A model generated the notes under the pieces. It did not search any database, had not been told where the DNA came from, and saw only the letters and a list, made by a program, of their open reading frames with translations. The position numbers were made by a program, and so were the translations under genes. A DNA stretch of 14,091 nt from NCBI GenBank assembly GCA_021850955.1, contig JAJZKH010000008.1:1-14091 (forward strand), read 5' to 3'. Source of the DNA: Microcaldota archaeon. GTDB lineage: Archaea > Micrarchaeota > Micrarchaeia > Micrarchaeales > CABMGC01. Below are positions 1-6,906 of this stretch, piece by piece (positions within the stretch are counted from its first letter, which is position 1; every line of letters begins with the position of its first letter).

Positions 1-2
1 AT

Positions 3-1400
3 ATAGGTCCAAACTCTTACGCAACAGTAAACATGATATTTGAACCGACATCAACCGAGTATGATGGAGTATATGCAGGAGAAGCGCCACAGTTAAGTCA
101 AACGTATGGAGAGTATGATAACGGAGCAAATGTGTTCACTAATTACTGGAACTTTGCTGGAACTAATTTGCCGAGTGGTTGGACCGGTTCAGGATATACT
201 ATAAATAATGGAATCAGCATTCCTTATAGTAGTTATGCTAATAATCAAGGTTCATATATAAACCCAAATGATATTTTGGAAATGTATGGAGATATACCTA
301 TTGGAACAACAACTGATAATGCATGTGCTGGATATATTGGAAGTTCATCTGCAATTGCAGGAGGTGCTCCTGCTGTATGCTTTGATATAAACACCGGTGT
401 AATTTCTAATGGTGACGTCTTTGGAATAACCAGTCCGGGGTCTGGATATTCCTACACAACTGCAATTACCACTACAACAAACATATATGGAATTACATGG
501 CAATCTTCAAGCAGTACATATTTCTATGTAAATTATGGAAAAATATCCCAAATCACTACCGAAATTCCAACTACCTCCCTTCCGATAGGTTTTTCTAATA
601 CTCAGGGTTCTCAAACAACAATAGGGCCTTTTTACTGGGCTCGTACGCGTATTACTCCACCAAACGGAGTTATGCCAACATTTCAATTAAGCGGAGTTAA
701 CACAGAAACTTCTGGGCAAAATACAGCAACCATTTATCTTAACTTTTTGCCAAACAACTCACCTGTGACTTCAGGTTACACTGGATATGCTCCGCAGCTG
801 TACTGCGCATCAGGATGTTTCCAGAGTTCGTATGCACAGTATGACGACGGTACAAATGTATTTAACTTTTATGATAATTTTGCTGGGACAACACTAAATA
901 CAAATAAATGGACAGTATCTTCCGGTTCCCCAATTGTTAATAATGAATTAGAATTATATGGTTCAGTAATAATATCAAAACAAACATTTTCTGATACTTC
1001 AAATGTTTTAGATATTTACGGATATTTTCAATCTCCGTATGCTGGTTATAGAGATTGGAGTTTTGTATCTGGTTCAAATTCAATACAAATAGGAGACCTT
1101 AGCTATTATTATCTTATAAATCACAATCCAAGCCAATATTATAATCCACTTCCATCTATACCTGCTAATACTTTAGAAATATTTACATTAGGTGCTACAA
1201 GTAGTTATTCATATACCTCTATTAATTATGGAAGTTTAACTACCTTATCTAGTGGTTATCCTATACTAAATAATCCAAATATACAATTAGCTCAAACACC
1301 TTCTACTTTATCTTATCCTATATTTATACAATGGATTCGCACTCGGTCATATCCGCCGAACGGAGTAATTCCAAGCGTATCTTTTGGAAGTATTACATAA
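3..1400 (+). CDS. Secreted surface repeat protein with DUF2341-like units, 3' end only
   Basis: The frame is open from base 3 through the ATG at 33 without a stop, so the gene begins before the window and the ATG is an internal Met. Counting from that Met, two similar units can be seen at about residues 12-222 and 248-453. Each opens with an APQL segment and a YD(N/D)G-NVF block followed by N-F-A-G-T, and each ends with W-(A/I)-R-T-R, PPNGV and a beta strand. The YDDGTNVF...NFAGTTLNTNKW block resembles the DUF2341/ConA-lectin-like domain of archaeal surface proteins. The strand before unit 1 matches the linker before unit 2, so at least one more unit lies upstream. The protein is rich in Ser, Thr, Asn, Tyr and Gly and poor in charge, as expected outside the cell. 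No C-terminal membrane anchor is visible. It ends 4 bp from the convergent mre11-like gene. The surface location and any adhesion role are inferred. Confidence 0.75.
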   Translation: MGPNSYATVNMIFEPTSTEYDGVYAGEAPQLSQTYGEYDNGANVFTNYWNFAGTNLPSGWTGSGYTINNGISIPYSSYANNQGSYINPNDILEMYGDIPIGTTTDNACAGYIGSSSAIAGGAPAVCFDINTGVISNGDVFGITSPGSGYSYTTAITTTTNIYGITWQSSSSTYFYVNYGKISQITTEIPTTSLPIGFSNTQGSQTTIGPFYWARTRITPPNGVMPTFQLSGVNTETSGQNTATIYLNFLPNNSPVTSGYTGYAPQLYCASGCFQSSYAQYDDGTNVFNFYDNFAGTTLNTNKWTVSSGSPIVNNELELYGSVIISKQTFSDTSNVLDIYGYFQSPYAGYRDWSFVSGSNSIQIGDLSYYYLINHNPSQYYNPLPSIPANTLEIFTLGATSSYSYTSINYGSLTTLSSGYPILNNPNIQLAQTPSTLSYPIFIQWIRTRSYPPNGVIPSVSFGSIT

Positions 1401-1404
1401 TTAA

Positions 1405-2610
1405 TCAATTAGAAGAAAATATTTCATCCATTGCATTTTTAATAATAACTTCCTTTTTATCTTCAGAGCTTAGAATATCAAAAAGTTTAGATGGATTTGC
1501 ATCTAAAGAATATTTACTGTTTGAAAGTTTTTCAAGAAATACTGCGATTCCAAAATCTTTAATTGAGATGTTTTCCAAATTTCCGTTTCTTAAATCTTCC
1601 ACTTCTTTGCTGTTACTTATTTGTTCTACATTATTTTTTGTAATCTCAACTATAGCTTCATTGTTATCTGATGAAATTTGTCCTAAATTTATATCTATGG
1701 GTTTGAAACCTTCTTTCAACTTTCCTGTTATCTCAACTTTTATTATAGGTTTCTTGTTTGTTTTGTTGTTTTTTATCTCATTCTCTATTGCAAGCTGTAT
1801 ACTTTCATTTATTGTTTTTGGTTCCTTTCCTTCAATGTTTATTTTTATTAATGAAAAGTGTCTCGAATTTATTTTATAAAATTCATGTGTTCCTGTTTTT
1901 GTGTCGTATATTATGAAACCTTTTTCTTCTTGTTCAACTCCTTTTAATTGAGTAAGTACTGTACTTCCTGGGATTAAAAATTCTTTTCCATGGCATTTAA
2001 GTTCTAATCTGTTATGTATGTGTCCATTTACATACAAATCAAAGCCTTCTGGAAGTTCTTCGATATGAGTAAACTCTTCACTAAAAGGAAGAAGTTCATA
2101 TAATGTCTGATGTATCATGAAAATATTGAACTCATTTTTATTTAGATTTAAATCAAGATCCTTCAATGCAGCCTTAAATCTTTCCTCTGCTATTCCGCCC
2201 AAACCATAAACAGAAACTCTTTCATCTCCTTTTTGTACTACTGCTTTTGATTTATTTACCTCAACTAAAAGACCTGCAAGGTGCAAAACATCTACAGAAT
2301 CTATAGAATCTTCTGCACGTCTTTCATGAGTTCCCGGAATAGCAATTATAGGTTTATCAGTATACAATCGTTTGCCAGTGTACTCTACTACCTTAGCATC
2401 ATAATTTTTTTGTGAAACATCTCTGAAAATCTCAACTGCCTGAGCCATTACCTCTGGTTCTGGCTTTCTATAATCAAAGATATCTCCTGGAATTATTAGC
2501 ATATCGGCTAACTCTGATGCTCTTTCAATAGCTTCACGTGCTTGTGTATAAGCATCATCAAAAAAACGTTCGTATCCTAAATGGAAATCACTGAGTATGC
2601 CTATTTTCAT
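1405..2610 (-). CDS. mre11: Mre11-like DNA repair exonuclease (calcineurin-like phosphoesterase)
   Basis: This 401-aa protein has the metallophosphoesterase motifs in order: D8-x-H10 (SDFHLG), G42-D43, G93-T-H95-E, H167 in FMIHQ, and H197/H199 in NGHIHN. Mre11 processes DNA double-strand break ends together with Rad50, using two metal ions. The C-terminal ~170 residues are lysine- and asparagine-rich and could hold the Rad50-binding and capping regions, but I see no clear motif there. The usual G-N-H-D motif reads G-T-H-E, so the Asn metal ligand is replaced by Thr. The ATG at 2610 is chosen over an upstream TTG at 2625 because M-K-I-G-I-L begins the first beta strand directly. A TATA-like AAAATATAA lies about 35 bp upstream. 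No rad50, herA or nurA is next to it, although these are the usual archaeal partners. Confidence 0.87.
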   Translation of the reverse strand: MKIGILSDFHLGYERFFDDAYTQAREAIERASELADMLIIPGDIFDYRKPEPEVMAQAVEIFRDVSQKNYDAKVVEYTGKRLYTDKPIIAIPGTHERRAEDSIDSVDVLHLAGLLVEVNKSKAVVQKGDERVSVYGLGGIAEERFKAALKDLDLNLNKNEFNIFMIHQTLYELLPFSEEFTHIEELPEGFDLYVNGHIHNRLELKCHGKEFLIPGSTVLTQLKGVEQEEKGFIIYDTKTGTHEFYKINSRHFSLIKINIEGKEPKTINESIQLAIENEIKNNKTNKKPIIKVEITGKLKEGFKPIDINLGQISSDNNEAIVEITKNNVEQISNSKEVEDLRNGNLENISIKDFGIAVFLEKLSNSKYSLDANPSKLFDILSSEDKKEVIIKNAMDEIFSSN

Positions 2611-2686
2611 AAAAACACTAATCAAATTAGAAGTAAAAATAGTTATATTTTATGGTGATACTTTACATACCAAAGATTAAATTAAT

Positions 2687-3634
2687 TTAATTAAAATTTG
2701 AAAGTATTGAAACTAGTTTGGTAATATTGAAAGTTGGACTTTTTATATTACTATAATTATTTATTATGAAATTTAAATTATAAACATTGTTATTTTTTAC
2801 GCCTAGAAATAAAAATGCGGTAATATTATATGGAATTGAAGTGTTTCCTGAATTATATGTCCGAGGTTCAGTTACAGATACTATAGAATACTCCATACCA
2901 TTATAGGTTTTATTATCTATAAATGGAGGAAAATATGAAAAATCTTGAGAAAATAACGAAGAGTATACATAAGTAGGTTTAGGAGTTTGATAAGTAGCAC
3001 CAACTAATGAAATAGTCTCTTCAATTTCATTTGAACTTGTAGTTATATTTTCTTGCGAACCATACATTAGATATCCAGTAATATTATTAATAAGAAAATA
3101 ATAAAGTCCAGTATTATTTAATGGCTGCACATAAGTATTATTTGCTATTTTAGTTTTTGTACTGTATGTACTATTATAAATAATTAAAAAATCCCCAAAA
3201 TCCCCTTTCCAATATTGAACATTAAAATTAGTAGTATTAAACAAAGAATCGAACTCCTGATTGTTAATGTATGGGCCACTAATCTTTTGAGAACTTGAAC
3301 CTACGCTGGAGTTTGAGTTTACTGCGGAGTTTGAAGATTGTTGTGCTTTGCCAAAATTTATTTTAAATATAGCGAATGGAAGTGCAGCAAGCAGTATGAT
3401 AAGAATAAGGAGCATCCAGTACTTTGAAAGAAAACTCTGTTCCTCAGATTTTTTTTCTCGTTCATTTTTTTCCCATGGAAGTTCTTCATCTTCAGATTCT
3501 GAAACAGTAACGCTATTATTTGAATATCCGTTGTCTTTATTTTCATTATTGTTTGAATTAGGGGAGTTATTTGAATAATTAGTATCCGAGTAACTATTGT
3601 TACCCTCATTATTATCTACTGATAATTTTGCCAT
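2687..3634 (-). CDS. Hypothetical single-pass membrane protein with sequon-rich ectodomain
   Basis: I do not recognise this 315-aa protein. Residues 1-50 are low-complexity Asn/Ser/Asp, and residues 50-70 are highly charged. One strong membrane helix follows at about 73-91 (WMLLILIILLAALPFAIF). The remaining ~220 residues carry at least ten N-x-S/T sequons, among them NTT, NST, NNT, NIT, NKT and NTS, which suggests an N-glycosylated outer domain. The topology is probably N-in/C-out. The 210-aa protein at 11911-12543 has the same plan, and the C-termini look alike (NITAFLFLGVKNNN against NATANLFTMIGKKNN), so the two may be distant paralogs. The gene lies between the prepilin peptidase gene (27 bp) and mre11 (76 bp) on the same strand. 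Its function is unknown, and an envelope role is inferred. Confidence 0.7.
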   Translation of the reverse strand: MAKLSVDNNEGNNSYSDTNYSNNSPNSNNNENKDNGYSNNSVTVSESEDEELPWEKNEREKKSEEQSFLSKYWMLLILIILLAALPFAIFKINFGKAQQSSNSAVNSNSSVGSSSQKISGPYINNQEFDSLFNTTNFNVQYWKGDFGDFLIIYNSTYSTKTKIANNTYVQPLNNTGLYYFLINNITGYLMYGSQENITTSSNEIEETISLVGATYQTPKPTYVYSSLFSQDFSYFPPFIDNKTYNGMEYSIVSVTEPRTYNSGNTSIPYNITAFLFLGVKNNNVYNLNFIINNYSNIKSPTFNITKLVSILSNFN

Positions 3635-3660
3635 ACAAATAACCTAATTAAATAAATATA

Positions 3661-4521
3661 TCAAATTATTAAAAGTATTAGATTTCCAAAAAGTAATGAA
3701 AGTATAATTCCAAACCAGATAAATCCAGCTAATGGGGCAGCATTTCTATAAACTGGTATTTTTTTGTTAACATTTTTTAAATCTTTAAGTAGTTTTTTAT
3801 TAGCTAATCTACCAAAGTTCTTTGATTTTTTTTCGAAATAAGTTATCTCTGATTTTGACATTAAATTTAATGCTATCATATCTTCTGGTAGAATTTCTTT
3901 AGGAGCTAACTCAGTAATCATTCTGTAATTAATTAGCTTTTCGTATACAATCAATATTGATGATAATACTGCTATAGTCATGAGTAGTATTATTCCTAAA
4001 ATACTAACTTGTAATACGAAAAATATAAGCAAAGCTAGAAGACAATACGTAACTAACAATAATACTGCTTTTCTCAATATCTTCTTTTCTATTTTAAATC
4101 TTTTTTCTATTCTTGTTTTTTTCGCAAATCCTAAGTAATAAATCAGTATTATTATTACTGAAACATATCCTGATGCTATAAATACAGAAAATATAAATGG
4201 CAAGCCTAGTTGTGGCACAGTTTTAATTAGATACGGAATTGGCTGTAAAGGAATAAGCAAAGTTATCATTACAAACTCAAAGATGTCTCCCCCTCCAACA
4301 AAGCCTTTTTCATACGAAACGTAACCAACAAATGCGATTCCAGCTGCTAATAATAGTATATAATATGGATCTCCGCCTAAAAGAATAACTGCTATTAATG
4401 CAACTACGATACTCATATATGCAAATATATTAGGTATCTCTCTTTTGTTAAAAACATCGAAGTAAGCATACATAGAAGCTAGAAGCATTATTAAAATTAC
4501 TCGGATTATCTCATAAGACAT
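3661..4521 (-). CDS. Type IV prepilin/prearchaellin peptidase (A24 family)
   Basis: This 286-aa polytopic membrane protein carries both marks of A24 aspartyl peptidases. The first catalytic Asp is D22, in YFDVFNKREIPN after helix 1. The second is D79, in the GxGD-type motif GFVGGGD. About six to seven hydrophobic helices follow the FlaK/PibD/EppA/TadV pattern. Two charged cytoplasmic segments lie at about 135-150 and 205-260. Such enzymes cut the short positively charged leader of class III signal peptides at the inner face of the membrane, before the hydrophobic helix. A likely substrate is encoded at 10676-11221 in this window. The ATG at 4521 opens M-S-Y-E and is preceded by AAGGT as a weak ribosome-binding site. 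The long C-terminal extension (about 205-286, ending in a hydrophobic helix) is more than the minimal fold needs. I cannot tell whether it serves archaella or pili. Confidence 0.85.
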   Translation of the reverse strand: MSYEIIRVILIMLLASMYAYFDVFNKREIPNIFAYMSIVVALIAVILLGGDPYYILLLAAGIAFVGYVSYEKGFVGGGDIFEFVMITLLIPLQPIPYLIKTVPQLGLPFIFSVFIASGYVSVIIILIYYLGFAKKTRIEKRFKIEKKILRKAVLLLVTYCLLALLIFFVLQVSILGIILLMTIAVLSSILIVYEKLINYRMITELAPKEILPEDMIALNLMSKSEITYFEKKSKNFGRLANKKLLKDLKNVNKKIPVYRNAAPLAGFIWFGIILSLLFGNLILLII

Positions 4522-4573
4522 TTACATACCTTTGATAATATAAAAACAATTAATTATAAGAATTTGTAGAAAA

Positions 4574-4583
4574 GATTTAAATA
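4574..4583 (+). promoter_or_regulatory. Candidate TATA box for the leader and winged-helix gene
   Basis: GATTTAAATA is preceded by a purine-rich AAAA that could serve as BRE. It would place a transcript start near 4605, just before the structured leader at 4617. A second TATA-like string, CATATAAAAAG, lies at 4642-4652 and is an alternative. Confidence 0.45.
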
Positions 4584-4616
4584 TCAATGCTTCAATAAGA
4601 TATTATACAATTAGTT

Positions 4617-4778
4617 GTTGCTAATGAAAAATGCTACGGGACATATAAAAAGATTCGATGTTTCACCAGTAGCTATAGCAACAGGCAATATGTACAATAC
4701 AAAGTTCTTGTACATAACAATTGCATAAGAGTTTTAAAAAATCTTTTTTTGTGGTGCTCTTATGCAAATAACAAGAAC
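4617..4778 (+). promoter_or_regulatory. Structured leader with start-codon-sequestering hairpin
   Basis: Two structures precede and overlap the start of the winged-helix gene. Structure A is a set of nested helices: GTTGCTA (4617-4623) with TAGCAAC (4676-4682), then GCTAC (4633-4637) with GTAGC (4669-4673), then ACAT (4641-4644) with ATGT (4658-4661). Structure B pairs GTTCTTGT (4704-4711) with ACAAGAAC (4771-4778), and inside it TTGCATAAGAG (4721-4731) with CTCTTATGCAA (4757-4767), a perfect 11-bp match. The start codon (4762-4764) lies in the inner stem. The GGTG ribosome-binding site (4753-4756) lies at the loop edge. The loop also holds a run of seven Ts (4744-4750), an archaeal termination-like signal. 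This could be an RNA switch or attenuator. Read as DNA, the 11-bp repeats could be an autoregulatory operator. A 34-codon ORF (4624-4728) runs through structure A and ends in B. Confidence 0.5.
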
Positions 4779-5097
4779 TATACTTAAAAGTGCAGGAATT
4801 AAAAATAAATTTACTGAAAAGGAGATTATTTTACTTTCTGAAATAGGATTAGATCAGATACCTGCAGCTACAAACTTTGTTCAGTACTTCTCTCAAAGAT
4901 ATAATATCTCTGAGAGTGGAATATGGTATACACTAAAGAAATTAAAACGTAAGAGGGTGGTGGATTTTACCGAAAAGGGAGAGGCATATAAGCCTCTTTC
5001 CCTTACGGATAATGGTATCACTATTTTAAGACAAAAAGGTGCACTCAGTAAAACAAAACTAATGAATAATCCTATTACCTCAGTAGGAGGTCTTTAA
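4762..5097 (+). CDS. Winged-helix DNA-binding protein (MarR/PadR-like)
   Basis: This 111-aa protein is essentially one winged-helix domain at about residues 18-92. It has an opening helix (EKEIILLSEIGL), an NFVQYFSQRYNIS segment, a likely recognition helix ESGIWYTLKKLKRK, and a short wing ending in LSLTDNGITILRQKG, the usual start of the last helix in MarR/PadR-type regulators. No ligand or metal site is evident. The ATG is supported by GGTG five bases upstream, but both sit in a strong inverted repeat, so the gene is probably controlled at translation initiation or by self-binding. The alkyltransferase gene starts 24 bp after the stop, but a TATA-like TTTTTATACATAA in the gap may drive it separately. 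The target genes are unknown. Confidence 0.7.
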   Translation: MQITRTILKSAGIKNKFTEKEIILLSEIGLDQIPAATNFVQYFSQRYNISESGIWYTLKKLKRKRVVDFTEKGEAYKPLSLTDNGITILRQKGALSKTKLMNNPITSVGGL

Positions 5098-5121
5098 TAT
5101 TTTTTATACATAAACCAAAGT

Positions 5122-5433
5122 ATGAAAAACTCAGATTATTCTAATATAAAAAATAAATTAAAAATGTATAAAGTTACTCCATTTCAAGAAAAGGTACTTC
5201 TCGCTACTTTGGAGATACCTAAAGGAAGAACATTATCTTACAAAGTACTTGCAGAAAAAATAGGACATCCTAAAGCATTTAGAGCAGTAGGTACTGCATT
5301 GAAAAAGAATCCATTGCCCTTGACAATACCCTGCCATAGAGTTATAAAGAGTAATGGGGTGATAGGTAATTACTCAAACGGCGGAAAGGTTAAAAAGCGT
5401 AAGTTATTGATAAATGAAAAAGCTATTGAGTAG
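5122..5433 (+). CDS. ogt: Methylated-DNA-[protein]-cysteine S-methyltransferase (AGT), C-terminal domain only
   Basis: This 103-aa protein repairs O6-alkylguanine by suicidal transfer of the alkyl group to an active-site cysteine. The catalytic motif I-P-C-H-R-V is present (C71, H72, R73). Other family residues can be placed: Y40 in the L-S-Y segment, the arginine finger R54 in RAVG, and N63 in the KKNP turn. It consists only of the DNA-binding catalytic domain and lacks the N-terminal ribonuclease-H-like domain of full-length Ada-C/MGMT proteins (about 160-180 aa). Because Cys is present, it is not an alkyltransferase-like protein, in which that residue is usually Trp. Its stop overlaps the 3' end of the convergent kinase-like gene by 11 bp. 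It may pair functionally with the preceding regulator, but only position suggests this. Confidence 0.9.
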   Translation: MKNSDYSNIKNKLKMYKVTPFQEKVLLATLEIPKGRTLSYKVLAEKIGHPKAFRAVGTALKKNPLPLTIPCHRVIKSNGVIGNYSNGGKVKKRKLLINEKAIE

Positions 5434-5980
5434 TATCGTGATGATCTTCCAGTTCTTTTAATATCATAAAAACATTTTTTTCTAACTCACTTATGGTTCC
5501 TGAGTTATCTATGGTATAATCAGAGTTCTCTATAACATAATCTATGCCCAACTTGGTCTCATTGTTCTCTCTATACGTGAATTCAGATAATGTTTTTGGA
5601 TCATCTGAACGTTCTCTTTTATTCAGTCTTAAAAAACGTTTTTCCTGAGAAGAAACTACAGCAATTGAGCTTATACTTTTTATATTTTTTTTAAAGTACT
5701 CTAACTCGTTTAAGCTCCTTACACCTATTATTGCGATATTTTCTCCTTTTTCAGAAAGGATTTTTTCTGTAACCTTCTGGGCAACTACCTCTTCACCATT
5801 TAACTTTCTTATCTTAAACATAAACTCTTTTATGTTTTTTATAGTAGGCGGAATCCCTTCCTTTTGCATCTCTGATTTTATTATAGAGCCCATCTCTATG
5901 ATATGAAATCCCATTTTTTCTAATATCTTTGAAACCTCTGTCTTCCCAGATCCTGGCCTGCCTGTTATACACAATATCAT
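5423..5980 (-). CDS. P-loop nucleotide kinase-like protein (UPF0200/dephospho-CoA-kinase-like)
   Basis: This 185-aa protein opens with a beta strand and a Walker A motif G-R-P-G-S-G-K-T at residues 7-14. The sequence continues as in archaeal UPF0200-type small kinases: an E-M-G-S-I-I segment after the second strand, a P-P-T-x-x-N-I-K-E-F segment, an I-I-G-V-R-S-L-N-E strand-turn at about 97-105, and a basic R-L-N-K-R-E-R lid near 138-144. The C-terminus has the D-Y-x-I-x-N-S-G-T-I-S-E-L-E-K pattern common in adenylate-kinase-like and dephospho-CoA-kinase-like proteins. It therefore probably phosphorylates a nucleotide-like substrate with ATP, but the substrate cannot be named from sequence. 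The gene lies 13 bp upstream of the MetRS-beta-like gene's stop (5994) on the same strand, so the two are likely co-transcribed. Confidence 0.75.
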   Translation of the reverse strand: MILCITGRPGSGKTEVSKILEKMGFHIIEMGSIIKSEMQKEGIPPTIKNIKEFMFKIRKLNGEEVVAQKVTEKILSEKGENIAIIGVRSLNELEYFKKNIKSISSIAVVSSQEKRFLRLNKRERSDDPKTLSEFTYRENNETKLGIDYVIENSDYTIDNSGTISELEKNVFMILKELEDHHDTTQ

Positions 5981-5993
5981 AAAATTACCAATC

Positions 5994-6323
5994 CTACCTT
6001 ACTCCCGATCCCTCCTTTATCTCCTTTTCAGGAGTAAGAAGTATTATCTTGTCTTCATCTCCTGCTGCAAGGAGCATTCCATTAGACAATATATTCGCTA
6101 TTTTTTTAGGCTCAAGGTTAACTATACATACTACCTCTCTATTAAGTAACTCTTCTTTTGAGTAATTATTTTTAATTCCTGCTACTATTGTTCTAGTCCC
6201 TATCTCTTCGCCTAAGTAAATCTCTAGCTTATAAACAGGACTTCTAGCACCTTCTATATCCTCTACATTTTTAATTCTCCCTATTCGCAGATCAAGTTTT
6301 GATAAATCCTCTATACTTGCCAC
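5994..6323 (-). CDS. Stand-alone tRNA-binding domain protein (MetRS beta/C-terminal-domain-like)
   Basis: From the chosen start this is 109 aa and a single OB-fold tRNA-binding domain (EMAPII/Trbp111/MetRS C-terminal type). It shows K-L-D-L-R-I-G-R-I, I-E-G-A-R-S-P-V-Y-K-L, I-V-A-G-I-K-N-N-Y, V-N-L-E-P-K-K-I and S-N-G-M-L-L-A-A. The V-A-G-I and N-L-x-P-K-K-I blocks fit the MetRS C-terminal class better than the chaperone CsaA. In archaea this domain can be a separate subunit that dimerises and helps MetRS capture tRNA. The GTG at 6323 is preferred because GGTG lies six bases upstream and because the longer ATG version (6419) would add an unrelated hydrophobic stretch and run into the divergent thpR gene. 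The 50-bp gap to thpR holds an A/T-rich shared promoter. Confidence 0.83.
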   Translation of the reverse strand: MASIEDLSKLDLRIGRIKNVEDIEGARSPVYKLEIYLGEEIGTRTIVAGIKNNYSKEELLNREVVCIVNLEPKKIANILSNGMLLAAGDEDKIILLTPEKEIKEGSGVR

Positions 6324-6372
6324 TAAAAGCACCAATAATAATTTAACTGAAATATTATAAATAATAGATAAC
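6324..6372. promoter_or_regulatory. Bidirectional promoter between tRNA-binding protein and thpR
   Basis: The 49-bp gap contains GAAATATTATAAATAATAG (about 6347-6365), which reads as a TATA-like box on both strands. For thpR it lies only about 10-25 bp before the ATG, so that transcript is probably leaderless or nearly so. For the minus-strand gene it sits about 25 bp before the GGTG-preceded GTG start. Confidence 0.45.
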
Positions 6373-6906
6373 ATGCGATGTTTTATTGCTATTGATTTAG
6401 ACAAAAACTTAAAAGACAAGGTGTATGATTTACAAAAAAGATTTAACAGCTTTCAAAATATAACCTTTGTTAATAAAAATATCCTACATTTTACTGTTGT
6501 ATTCTTCGGAGAGATAAATGAAAAGCAAATAGAAGTCCTGATTGATTCTATCTCTAAAATTAAGATGAAACCATTCAATATCACACTGAGAGGAGTTGAT
6601 TCATTTAAAAGAGGTTCTAATGAAGGAGTTATCTATATAAAAATGAGTTCTGGCGTTGAAGAGTTTAATGAGCTGCACTTAAAAATTAAACAATCCATCA
6701 AAAATATAAGTATAGAAGATGAACAAAAACCTCATCTAACTATGATTCGTGTAAGGAATAATAAAGAGATCTTTAATGTTTTAAAAGATTACTTTGATTA
6801 TGAAGTAGGTTCATTTTATGTTAAAGAGTTTGTTTTGAAGAGAAGCAAACTGACTGATAAAGGACCGATTTATGAAGATATTGCAACGTTTAATTTAGAA
6901 GGTTAA
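6373..6906 (+). CDS. thpR: RNA 2',3'-cyclic phosphodiesterase (ThpR/LigT, 2H family)
   Basis: This 177-aa protein has the two H-x-T motifs that define the 2H phosphoesterase fold: H39-F-T41 in ILHFTVVFFGE and H121-L-T123 in KPHLTMIRV. The N-terminus MRCFIAIDLD and the F-x-V-K-E-F-V-L-K-R-S-K-L-T-x-x-G-P-I-Y block near the C-terminus are typical of ThpR. Members open 2',3'-cyclic phosphate RNA ends to 2'-phosphate and were first known as tRNA 2'-5' ligases. They may help handle RNA ends left by tRNA splicing or repair, which is notable beside the intron-bearing tRNAs here, although that link is inferred. The ATG at 6373 begins the first beta strand directly. The 3' end overlaps the convergent 194-aa gene by 12 bp. 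Confidence 0.92.
   Translation: MRCFIAIDLDKNLKDKVYDLQKRFNSFQNITFVNKNILHFTVVFFGEINEKQIEVLIDSISKIKMKPFNITLRGVDSFKRGSNEGVIYIKMSSGVEEFNELHLKIKQSIKNISIEDEQKPHLTMIRVRNNKEIFNVLKDYFDYEVGSFYVKEFVLKRSKLTDKGPIYEDIATFNLEG

Noticed and set aside
1331..1879. 182-aa open frame on the plus strand rich in Phe, Ile and Ser
   Set aside because: It is antisense to the mre11-like gene and overlaps the end of the surface protein. Its composition is that of reversed A/T-rich coding sequence.
2610..2625. Upstream TTG start for the mre11-like gene
   Set aside because: It adds five residues before the canonical M-K-I-G-I-L strand and is a weaker codon than the ATG at 2610.
4635..4670. Split-tRNA half or T-arm-like ATTCGAT segment
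   Set aside because: No flanking 5-bp stem supports a T arm, and no acceptor sequence is nearby.
6324..6419. N-terminal extension of the tRNA-binding protein to an ATG at 6419
   Set aside because: It runs through the shared promoter and into thpR. The GTG at 6323 has a good GGTG box and starts the domain directly.
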